Shown here one piece after another: positions 1 to 5,787 of a stretch of DNA of 7,173 nucleotides. Source of the stretch: Pseudomonadota bacterium (GTDB taxonomy: Bacteria; Pseudomonadota; Gammaproteobacteria; Burkholderiales; Burkholderiaceae_A); contig NYVY01000063.1 in assembly GCA_002684875.1 (NCBI GenBank), positions 1 to 7,173 on the forward strand. The letters run 5' to 3'. Within the stretch, counting starts at the first letter, position 1; each line of letters starts with the position of its first letter. The notes beneath the pieces were generated by a model. The model made no database searches. It had not been told where the DNA came from and worked only from the letters and a program-made list of their open reading frames with translations. The translations under genes were made by a program, and so were the position numbers.

Positions 1-439
1 TGCAAAGGCAATGATGGACCCTTTTGAATATTTTAAAGCTAGAGATAGAGATAATCTTTTTAACACCAAGTTTAAGTCAGGAGCAGGGAATGTTTCATAC
101 CATGTCAGTTGTCACTTACGAGTACAAAATGTAGGTCAAAAAACACGTGAAATTCTCGAGAAGCTTCCTGAGACTTCGATTAAAACTGTTGAAAGGTGTT
201 CTGGGCATGCTGGTACTTGGGGAGTAAAAAAGGAATTTCATGAAACAGCTATGAAGATTGGGAGACCAGTGTTTAGACAGATGAAAGCACATCCAAAAGG
301 AAAAGACGGGCTCCCTGACGTAATTGCTTCAGATTGTCAACTTGCTGCTCATCATATTGAACAAGGAATTGGAAAAGATGCTGACAAAAAAGTTAAACAT
401 CCTCTAACCATTTTGTTAGAGGCTTATAGTGCTAAATAA
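1..439 (+). CDS. GlpC/HdrB-like (Fe-S)-binding protein with CCG domain, C-terminal part
   Basis: This is the 3' end of a gene that runs off the left edge: the frame is open from base 2 through the first Met at base 11, so that Met is internal. The visible ~145 residues look like the second cysteine-rich (CCG, PF02754) domain of GlpC/heterodisulfide-reductase-B-like proteins, which bind Fe-S clusters and pass electrons to quinones or partner oxidoreductases. Key pieces are SCHLR (Cys codon at 110-112), ERCSGHAGTWG (Cys at 197-199) and SDCQLAAHH (Cys at 335-337). Canonical domains read CCG and CxxC; here they are CSG and CxxA, so two cluster ligands are replaced. The N-terminal ferredoxin-like part expected in full-length members lies outside the window. 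A DUF3501 gene follows after 15 bases, a known pairing that often includes rubrerythrin. The family call is firm; the electron partner is unknown. It could equally be annotated as anaerobic glycerol-3-phosphate dehydrogenase subunit C-like, but no glpA/B genes are visible. Confidence 0.85.
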   Translation, partial: AKAMMDPFEYFKARDRDNLFNTKFKSGAGNVSYHVSCHLRVQNVGQKTREILEKLPETSIKTVERCSGHAGTWGVKKEFHETAMKIGRPVFRQMKAHPKGKDGLPDVIASDCQLAAHHIEQGIGKDADKKVKHPLTILLEAYSAK

Positions 440-454
440 ATAGGAGATAGTGTT

Positions 455-1045
455 ATGGAAATTAAAAAACTTACCAAAAATTCATTATGGACTCTCGAGC
501 ATTATGCACGGGTAAGGGATAAGTTTAGGAAAGAAATGATAGAACATAAGAAGAGCAGGATGGTAAGTTTAGGAGAAAACCTAACGCTACATTTTGAAGA
601 CGCTCAAACCATAAAATATCAAGTGCAGGAAATTTTGCGGATTGAAAAAACTTTTGAAGAAGAGGGGATAGTGGACGAATTGGAGGCTTATAATCCGCTA
701 ATCCCTGACGGGACTAATTTTAAATGCACAATGATGATTGAATACTCAGATGAAGCTGTTCGTAGGGAGAAACTGAAAAGTTTAAAAGGAATAGAGGATA
801 AAGTTTGGGTCAGAGTAGAGGGAAGAGATAAGGTCTGGGCTATAGCCGATGAAGATCTAGCTAGGGAAAATGATGAAAAAACGTCAGCTGTTCATTTTTT
901 AAGGTTTGAGTTGGATGAAGATATGATAAAATCTTTACATTATGGGGTGGGGATGTCCATCGGCGTAGATCATACACAGTACTCTGTTTCGATTGACCCG
1001 GTGTCTATAGATTTGCGTAACAATCTTGTAAAGGATTTAATTTAG
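455..1045 (+). CDS. DUF3501 family protein
   Basis: A 196-residue soluble protein of the DUF3501 family (PF12007), whose biochemical function is unknown. Features I recognise from the family are the N-terminal L-x-x-Y-x-x-x-R segment (residues 14-21), the Arg/Lys-rich stretch at 21-35, the YNPLIPDGTNFKC segment at 79-91, and the TSAVHFLRFEL segment at 143-153. Length is about normal for the family. There is no signal peptide and no membrane segment; charge is high and mostly acidic in the middle. The ATG at 455 is preceded by AGGAG at 442-446, 8 bases upstream, which supports this start. It lies 15 bases after the CCG-domain protein and 10 bases before the DUF2237 gene, all in one direction, so it is probably co-transcribed. 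DUF3501 genes typically sit beside GlpC-like Fe-S proteins and rubrerythrin, which suggests a redox or peroxide-related role, but that is inference from neighbourhood only. Confidence 0.9.
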   Translation: MEIKKLTKNSLWTLEHYARVRDKFRKEMIEHKKSRMVSLGENLTLHFEDAQTIKYQVQEILRIEKTFEEEGIVDELEAYNPLIPDGTNFKCTMMIEYSDEAVRREKLKSLKGIEDKVWVRVEGRDKVWAIADEDLARENDEKTSAVHFLRFELDEDMIKSLHYGVGMSIGVDHTQYSVSIDPVSIDLRNNLVKDLI

Positions 1046-1049
1046 AGGA
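1044..1049 (+). promoter_or_regulatory. Shine-Dalgarno sequence that fixes the TTG start of the DUF2237 gene
   Basis: AGAGGA lies 6 bases upstream of the TTG at 1056 and overlaps the TAG stop of the DUF3501 gene (1043-1045). An in-frame TAG at 1050-1052 sits only two codons before the TTG, and no in-frame ATG or GTG occurs before the conserved N-terminal NVLG motif. The ATG at 1066 is in another frame. TTG is therefore the only credible start. Confidence 0.75.
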
Positions 1050-1055
1050 TAGTCG

Positions 1056-1433
1056 TTGTCAATTGATGCAAAGAATGTACTAGGTGAGACACTTAGGCCC
1101 TGTAGCATAGACCCATTAACTGGTTTTTATAGAGATGGATGTTGTAATTCAAGTGAGCAAGATTTTGGCTCACACACCATTTGCGTTCGTGTAACTGAGG
1201 CCTTTCTTCTTTATTCGTCCAAGGAAGGTAATGATTTGTCTACGCCTCGGCCAGAGTTCGAATTTCCAGGTTTGAACCCTGGAGACCAATGGTGTGTATG
1301 CGCAGGTAGATGGAAGGAAGCGGCGGAAGCAGGTGTTGCTCCTCCAGTAGTTTTGGCTGCAACGCATGAGAAGGCATTAGAGGTTGTATCCATAGCTGAC
1401 CTTGAATACCACGCTTTAATAGAGTCGGAATAG
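1056..1433 (+). CDS. DUF2237 family protein, cysteine-rich
   Basis: A 125-residue protein of the DUF2237 family (PF09996); its function is not known. Nearly the whole length matches the family pattern I remember: NVLG at residues 7-10, PCSIDPLTGFYRDGCCN at 15-31, GNDLSTPRPEFEFPGLNPGD at 58-77, WCVCAGRWKEA at 79-89, GVAPPVVLAATHEKALEVV at 93-111. Six cysteines (16, 29, 30, 43, 80, 82), including a CC pair and a CxC, with nearby His 40 and His 104, could form a metal or redox site, though no ligand is established. There is no signal peptide or membrane segment, so it is probably cytoplasmic. The start is TTG with AGAGGA 6 bases upstream; an in-frame stop two codons earlier rules out a longer form. 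It sits 10 bases after the DUF3501 gene and 9 bases before fpr, consistent with one transcript. Confidence 0.9.
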   Translation: MSIDAKNVLGETLRPCSIDPLTGFYRDGCCNSSEQDFGSHTICVRVTEAFLLYSSKEGNDLSTPRPEFEFPGLNPGDQWCVCAGRWKEAAEAGVAPPVVLAATHEKALEVVSIADLEYHALIESE

Positions 1434-1442
1434 GAGTTATCC

Positions 1443-2219
1443 ATGGGAGCATGTACAAAGGAAGAAGTGATTGAAGTAAAGCACTGGACTGATACACTAT
1501 TTTCCTTCAAGACCACTAGAAACAGGTCTTTGCGGTTTCAGAATGGTCACTTTGTTATGATAGGGTTAGAGGTTGACGGTAAACCCTTATTAAGGGCATA
1601 TAGTGTAGTTAGTCCGAATTATGCGGATCATTTGGAGTTCTTATCAATAAAAGTGCAAGATGGGGCTTTAACATCCAGACTTCAGCATATAAAGGAGGGC
1701 GATAAAATACTCGTTGGTGAAAAAGCGGTTGGCACATTGGTGATTGATGATCTAAATCCTGGTAAACGACTTTACCTGCTCTCAACTGGAACTGGGCTTG
1801 CCCCATTTATGAGTATTATTAGGGATCCAGAAACATATGATAAGTTCGATAAAGTAATTCTAGTTCACGGGGTAAGACAAAGAGCTGAGCTCGCCTACAA
1901 AGAATACATCGAGGATGACCTTCCAAAAGATGAGTTTTTGTCAGAGCTTTTGAAGAACAAGTTACTTTACTACCCAACGGTAACAAGAGAAGCTTTTACT
2001 CATACGGGTAGGCTTACAAACGCTATGACAGGAGGAAAACTATACAAGGATTTGGATATTCCTGAGATTTGTCGGGAAGATGATAGGGCAATGATTTGTG
2101 GTAGTCCCTCGATGTTGAATGAAACATCAAAAATCTTGGATGGATATGGACTGTCAGTTTCCCCTGGTCAGGGCAAGTTAGGGGATTATGTCATTGAAAG
2201 AGCTTTTGTCGGAGAGTAG
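1443..2219 (+). CDS. fpr: Ferredoxin/flavodoxin-NADP+ reductase (Fpr-type FNR)
   Basis: A 258-residue FAD flavoenzyme that exchanges electrons between NADPH and ferredoxin or flavodoxin in the cytoplasm (EC 1.18.1.2/1.19.1.1). The N-terminal FAD-binding barrel carries RAYS at residues 51-54 (flavin contacts) and the FLSIKVQDGALTSRL segment at 66-80. The C-terminal NADP domain has GTGLAPF at 116-122 (pyrophosphate binding), VHGVRQRAELAY at 141-152, YYPTVTRE at 176-183 and CGSPSM at 219-224. The tail YVIERAFVGE (249-258) is the bacterial-type extension in which, from work on the Rhodobacter capsulatus enzyme, the Ala of AFVGE lies over the flavin ring; E. coli Fpr ends in Trp instead. Length is normal. 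ATG at 1443 has AGGAG at 1432-1436, 6 bases upstream. It is last in its cluster, and its final 29 bases overlap the convergent SDR gene. Related fpr genes are often linked to oxidative stress or Fe-S supply; no SoxR-type site is visible here. Confidence 0.95.
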   Translation: MGACTKEEVIEVKHWTDTLFSFKTTRNRSLRFQNGHFVMIGLEVDGKPLLRAYSVVSPNYADHLEFLSIKVQDGALTSRLQHIKEGDKILVGEKAVGTLVIDDLNPGKRLYLLSTGTGLAPFMSIIRDPETYDKFDKVILVHGVRQRAELAYKEYIEDDLPKDEFLSELLKNKLLYYPTVTREAFTHTGRLTNAMTGGKLYKDLDIPEICREDDRAMICGSPSMLNETSKILDGYGLSVSPGQGKLGDYVIERAFVGE

Positions 2220-3165
2220 ACAAGTTTTTACTGTTTTTTTTAATAAAATCTTGAACAGTTGGGTAATCGAATATCGTTTTTATTTCTTTCTTAAGCCGAT
2301 TGTTTTTGAGCCTTCTCGATTCGTAAAAGAAGCTGGCCGCCATAGGTGAAATTTTTTCGCTTTTTTCTAAATTTTCAATCTCCTTAAGTGAAACACGAGG
2401 GGGTTTTTCAAGACCAACAGCAGACGCTATGAGATCAAAATATTGACCCATCTTTAAATTAGAATTGTCTACTGCATTCGTTATTCTATGAGATTTTCCC
2501 CTGAATAGTGCAAAATATGAGATTTTGGCAAGGTCAGTTTCGTGAATATGATTTGTATAAACGTCTTCATAGTCATTTAAAGCTGGTACTGCTCTTTGTA
2601 ACCGTAAAATTGGGAGTCTATCGATTGAGTAAATGCCAGGTACTCTCAAAATATGGAACTGTAAGTCACGTAAAATTCTTTCTGCATATAGTCTCCTGGA
2701 GCTTCGTTTTGTTGTGGGGTAGCATGATTCAGTTTCATCAACGGTAGTTCCTTTTTTGTTTCCGTAGACTCCAGTCGTACTAATATAAACCCCTTTCTTT
2801 TTCCAGTTATTATTTTTTAACATTGCTAGCTTTAAGTTGTGCATTCTCGTATCTATCAAATTGTCCTTTTTAAACTTACGTGAGTCACTTGTAGGGGTAA
2901 GGACAATCAATCTGTCACAAAGGTTAGCAAGTCGTTCAATATTTTTTTTATGATCCACGTCTATCGACAAGAAAGAAGTTTGTTTTTGGTATACTTTTTT
3001 CTCTCTTATTTCTGTTCTACAAGCGCAAACAAATTTCATACTTCTCAACTCTTTAGAAAAACTTTTCATTGCGAGTATTTTTTTTCCAACTTGACCAAAT
3101 CCAATAATTAATATTGTTTTTCTTTTGTGTTTTTGCTCTGAAATTTTTAGTGTTTTATTGTTCAT
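2191..3165 (-). CDS. Atypical SDR / NAD(P)-binding epimerase-like protein (YeeZ-like)
   Basis: A 324-residue Rossmann-fold protein of the extended/atypical short-chain dehydrogenase superfamily, resembling YeeZ-like proteins of unknown substrate. The nucleotide-binding Gly motif is GFGQVG at residues 22-27, after a Lys-rich leader. Other recognisable blocks are STTGVYGN (129-136), VDET (142-145), the HILRVPGIYSIDRLP stretch (171-185), YTNHIHETDLA (203-213), KMGQYFD (238-244), FYESRRLKNNRLK (280-292) and FDYPTVQDF (299-307). The classical YxxxK catalytic pair is not apparent: after VDET the region reads TTKRSSRRLYAERIL, with Arg-rich sequence where PYGxSK-type motifs normally sit. Catalysis may thus differ or be absent. 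ATG at 3165 follows the livF stop by 11 bases, with only a weak AAAGA as ribosome site. The gene is particularly AT-rich and Lys-rich. Its last ~9 codons are antisense to the end of fpr. Placement after livF suggests co-transcription, but no functional link to amino-acid uptake is known. Confidence 0.85.
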   Translation of the reverse strand: MNNKTLKISEQKHKRKTILIIGFGQVGKKILAMKSFSKELRSMKFVCACRTEIREKKVYQKQTSFLSIDVDHKKNIERLANLCDRLIVLTPTSDSRKFKKDNLIDTRMHNLKLAMLKNNNWKKKGVYISTTGVYGNKKGTTVDETESCYPTTKRSSRRLYAERILRDLQFHILRVPGIYSIDRLPILRLQRAVPALNDYEDVYTNHIHETDLAKISYFALFRGKSHRITNAVDNSNLKMGQYFDLIASAVGLEKPPRVSLKEIENLEKSEKISPMAASFFYESRRLKNNRLKKEIKTIFDYPTVQDFIKKNSKNLSTLRQKLFQ

Positions 3166-3176
3166 GTCTTTGTTGA

Positions 3177-3923
3177 TTAGACGCCTAGATAAGCTTTCTG
3201 AACAGAGTCATCTTCTAACAGTTCTGATGCTTTTGCACGACGAGTGATTTCTCCTGATTCAATTATTATTGCCATGTCTGCTGTCTCTAAAGCCAAAGCA
3301 GCATTTTGTTCAACAATAATTATGCTTACACCCTCTTCTTTTATAGAGGCTATCACTTTAAAAATTTGTTCAGTAACGATTGGTGCTAGACCCATTGATG
3401 GCTCATCGAGAAGTAATAGCTCTGGCTTACCTATTAAAGCTCGAGCGATTGAGAGCATTTGCTGCTCACCTCCAGATAGAGTTCCAGCTAATTGAAGCAT
3501 TTTTTCTTTAAGTTGAGGAAAAACATTCAATTGTTTTTCAATATTCTGTTTTAATTCTAACTTGGACATTTTTTTTGCATATCCACCAAGTAAAAGGTTT
3601 TCCTTAACGGTTAGTCTAGCAAAAATACCTCGACCTTCCGGCACAAGCGTTATACCCATTGAGGATCTCACATGAGGTGGAGTTTGCGTGATATTTTGAC
3701 CTTTAAAAAAAACCTTTCCTTTTCTTGGGTTTTTTATTCCAGCTAATCCTTTTAATAACGTCGTTTTTCCAGCTCCATTAGCACCAATCATAGCTAAACA
3801 TTCATGTTTTTTAAGAGAAAATGAACAACTTCTGACTGCAGCTATATTTCCATAGCAAAGTTCAAGAGCATCTATTTTTATAATTAAATTTTGTGAGTTT
3901 GAATTATATCCAGATTTATTCAT
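3177..3923 (-). CDS. livF: Branched-chain amino acid ABC transporter, ATP-binding protein LivF
   Basis: A 248-residue ABC ATPase, one of two nucleotide-binding subunits of a HAAT-family (LIV-I type) importer. Motifs in order: Walker A GANGAGKTT at 47-55, the LivF-typical VPEGRGIFARLTVKENLLLGG block at 94-114 (Q-loop region), signature LSGGEQQ at 149-155, Walker B LLLDEP at 170-175, D-loop SMGLAP at 176-181, VEQNAALAL at 204-212 and the C-terminal AYLGV. Gln in VEQN where many ABC proteins have His is normal for LivF. Length is slightly above usual because of a short Ser/Asn-rich N-terminal leader. ATG at 3923 overlaps the TGA of livG in an ATGA junction, and GGAAG (3933-3937) lies 9 bases upstream, so this start is well supported. 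It acts at the inner face of the cytoplasmic membrane on LivH/LivM. Paralogues in the same family move urea or amides; substrate is inferred from ilvD linkage. Confidence 0.95.
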   Translation of the reverse strand: MNKSGYNSNSQNLIIKIDALELCYGNIAAVRSCSFSLKKHECLAMIGANGAGKTTLLKGLAGIKNPRKGKVFFKGQNITQTPPHVRSSMGITLVPEGRGIFARLTVKENLLLGGYAKKMSKLELKQNIEKQLNVFPQLKEKMLQLAGTLSGGEQQMLSIARALIGKPELLLLDEPSMGLAPIVTEQIFKVIASIKEEGVSIIIVEQNAALALETADMAIIIESGEITRRAKASELLEDDSVQKAYLGV

Positions 3924-4714
3924 TTCGAAGTACTTCCGAGATAAGCCTTTATAACTTTCTTGTCATTTTTTATATCAGTTGGTTTGCCGCTACTGATGAT
4001 TTTTCCTCTATCCATTACATATATATGGTCACAAAGGTCTGACATTAGTTTTACATCATGTTCAATAATAAGAATAGTGACTTTTTCAAATAATAATTCC
4101 TTTACTAATTTTTTAAGTTTTATTTTTTCAGTCGGATTCATTCCAGCTGCTGGCTCATCTAAGGCAAGGATTTTAGGTTCGCAGGCTAGCGCTCTTGCGA
4201 TTTCTAATCTTCTTTGGTCACCGTAAGATAAGTTTGAAGACATCAAGTCTTTTTTTTCTAATAAGCCAACTTTTTCTAAAATACGAATACAAATTTCTTT
4301 TTGCTTGTTTTCACAGTTGTTGTAAGTTGTTATCCTAAACAAGCTAGAAAAGACACCCATTGAAAAAAAGTTTGTTTTTACATGTCTTCCTACCATAACG
4401 TTTTCTAAGACTGACATGTTATTAAATAGTCTGATGTTTTGGAAAGTTCTAGCAATCCCTTTTTCAACAACCTTATGAATTTTGAAAGGGGAATACTTTT
4501 TTCCTAAGAGAAAAAATTCGCCAGACGATGGTTTTGTCAAGCCAGTAATTAAATTAAAAAGCGTCGTTTTTCCGGCACCATTAGGTCCTATTAGTCCAGT
4601 AATTTTATTTTCGTGGACTTCGATCGAAACATTATCTACCGCTAAAACACCACCAAAGTTTTTACTTACATTTTTGGTTGAAAGTAGTTTTGATTTACAC
4701 TTATCGACTATCAT
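3920..4714 (-). CDS. livG: Branched-chain amino acid ABC transporter, ATP-binding protein LivG
   Basis: A 264-residue ABC ATPase, the second nucleotide-binding subunit of the importer. Motifs: Walker A GPNGAGKTT at 43-51, GIARTFQNIRLFNNMSVLEN at 86-105 with the Q-loop Gln at 92, signature LSYGDQRRLEIARAL at 162-176, Walker B ILALDEP at 182-188, the LivG-typical PAAGMNPTEK (188-197), and switch His 219 in IIEHDVKLM. The SYGDQ form of the signature and the GMNPTE D-loop separate LivG from LivF. The C-terminal region (DRGKIISSGKP, AYLG) is also typical. Length is close to the usual 255-260. ATG at 4714 overlaps the livM stop as ATGA; there is no clear Shine-Dalgarno sequence, so translation probably depends on coupling to livM. 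It works with LivF to drive transport through LivH/LivM. Confidence 0.95.
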   Translation of the reverse strand: MIVDKCKSKLLSTKNVSKNFGGVLAVDNVSIEVHENKITGLIGPNGAGKTTLFNLITGLTKPSSGEFFLLGKKYSPFKIHKVVEKGIARTFQNIRLFNNMSVLENVMVGRHVKTNFFSMGVFSSLFRITTYNNCENKQKEICIRILEKVGLLEKKDLMSSNLSYGDQRRLEIARALACEPKILALDEPAAGMNPTEKIKLKKLVKELLFEKVTILIIEHDVKLMSDLCDHIYVMDRGKIISSGKPTDIKNDKKVIKAYLGSTSK

Positions 4715-5787
4715 TTATTTTTCGGGAATAAGCCCTCGGGTCTAAAAAGCATAATTGTTACTAGTGCGACTCCGAATACCAACATTCTTAATGCTTCTGC
4801 TGGGATTAACTCATAACCCAGTATAAATTCTTGGCTAGGTTTTGCAACTAATCGTAAGATCTCTGGAATTGCATAAAGTAGAACAGCGCCTAATACAACC
4901 CCGTAAACGTTTCCCATCCCTCCCAAAACAACCATCGACACGATTACGATACTTTCCATCAAAATAAAGCTTTCTGGGGAAATAAAACCTTGAAAAGAAG
5001 CAAATAAAGAACCTGAAACACCGCCAAAAGAGGCTCCTAAAACAAATGCCCATAATTTTACTCTGGTTGTATCTATACCAGAGGCTTTGGCAGCTGTCTC
5101 GTCCTCTCGTACGGCAATCCATGCTCTACCTAGTCTGGACTTTTCCAACCGATTCGATACAAGAACAATAAAGCACGTTAAAACTAAAAATAAATAATAG
5201 TGTAACTGTAAGGATGATATCGAAATATTAAAAAGTTCAAGGCTCTTACTAAAATCTATGCTAAACAATAGTAAAGGTTGAATGCTACCTATCCCCTGAG
5301 GACCGTTCGTCAGATTTATTGGTGTGTTGAGATTATTCAAAAATATTCTAATTATCTCTCCAAAACCTAGAGTCACGATTGCTAGATAATCACCGCGGAG
5401 CCGTAAAACTGGAAAGCCTAACAAAAGCCCAAAGAATCCAGCCACAATTGCACCTAAAAACAACAAAGTCCAACTTGGAAAATCAAAGCCAGCTGGAAAC
5501 AATAACTGTAGATGAGTAAAATTTTCAATTAGATGGGGTGAAGACAACAAGGCAAACAAATACGCCCCGACAGCATAAAAGGCAACATAACCTAAGTCTA
5601 GTAAGCCAGCGAATCCTATTACAATGTTTAATCCAAGGGCAAGCATAATGTAAAGAAGTGAAAATGCCAATATTCGAACCCATGCATTACCAAATAGTTC
5701 TACTATGAAGGGTAAAAAAACCAAGACTACAAGTAAGCTCTTGATAAGAAACTTCCTGTTTTTAAAAAGTTTAGGCTCTATCAGCAA
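4711..5787 (-). CDS. livM: Branched-chain amino acid ABC transporter permease LivM
   Basis: A strongly hydrophobic inner-membrane permease of the BPD_transp_2 family (PF02653) that pairs with LivH to form the translocation path. Family blocks are LGLNIVIGFAGLLDLGYVAF, GDYLAIVTLGFGEIIR, TNGPQGI, the cytoplasmic EAA-like loop SRLGRAWIAVREDETAAKAS that contacts the ATPases, and LGGMGNVYGVVLGA; the protein ends in FRPEGLFPKNK. Several membrane spans are evident, the first following a basic LFKNRKFLIK leader. The frame is open to a TTG at 5799, giving 362 residues, but that codon has no ribosome site. I chose the TTG at 5787 (358 residues), which has GGGGA 5 bases upstream; no in-frame ATG occurs before the conserved first span. 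Either start lies inside the 3' end of livH, so translation is probably coupled. The stop overlaps livG by 4 bases. Confidence 0.92.
   Translation of the reverse strand: MLIEPKLFKNRKFLIKSLLVVLVFLPFIVELFGNAWVRILAFSLLYIMLALGLNIVIGFAGLLDLGYVAFYAVGAYLFALLSSPHLIENFTHLQLLFPAGFDFPSWTLLFLGAIVAGFFGLLLGFPVLRLRGDYLAIVTLGFGEIIRIFLNNLNTPINLTNGPQGIGSIQPLLLFSIDFSKSLELFNISISSLQLHYYLFLVLTCFIVLVSNRLEKSRLGRAWIAVREDETAAKASGIDTTRVKLWAFVLGASFGGVSGSLFASFQGFISPESFILMESIVIVSMVVLGGMGNVYGVVLGAVLLYAIPEILRLVAKPSQEFILGYELIPAEALRMLVFGVALVTIMLFRPEGLFPKNK

Noticed and set aside
204..207. The CSG motif as a sign that the CCG-domain gene is a decaying pseudogene.
   Set aside because: The frame is intact, the surrounding motif and the operon context are preserved, and the downstream genes look healthy, so a subgroup variant is more likely.
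1170..1516. Open frames on the minus strand opposite the DUF2237 gene and the start of fpr.
   Set aside because: They have no family resemblance and no ribosome sites, and they mirror well-conserved plus-strand proteins.
2162..2173. Inverted repeat CCCTGGTCAGGG near the end of fpr, considered as a terminator for the minus-strand operon.
   Set aside because: The stem is 4-5 pairs with a 2-4 base loop, there is no T-run after it on either strand, and it lies in fpr coding sequence.
2215..2241. Possible intrinsic terminator for the plus-strand cluster: an AGTA/TACT inverted repeat followed by a run of eight T (2234-2241).
   Set aside because: The stem is only 4 A/T-rich pairs with a 10-base loop, too weak to call, and T-runs are common in this AT-rich region, which is also SDR coding sequence on the other strand.
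3300..3320. VEQN (Gln instead of His) in LivF, considered as a lost switch histidine.
   Set aside because: VEQN is the normal LivF sequence, so it is not a defect.
3927..3936. Perfect 10-base palindrome GAAGTACTTC overlapping the livF ribosome site.
   Set aside because: Several such palindromes are expected by chance in 7 kb, and it sits in livG coding sequence with no second copy as an operator would suggest.
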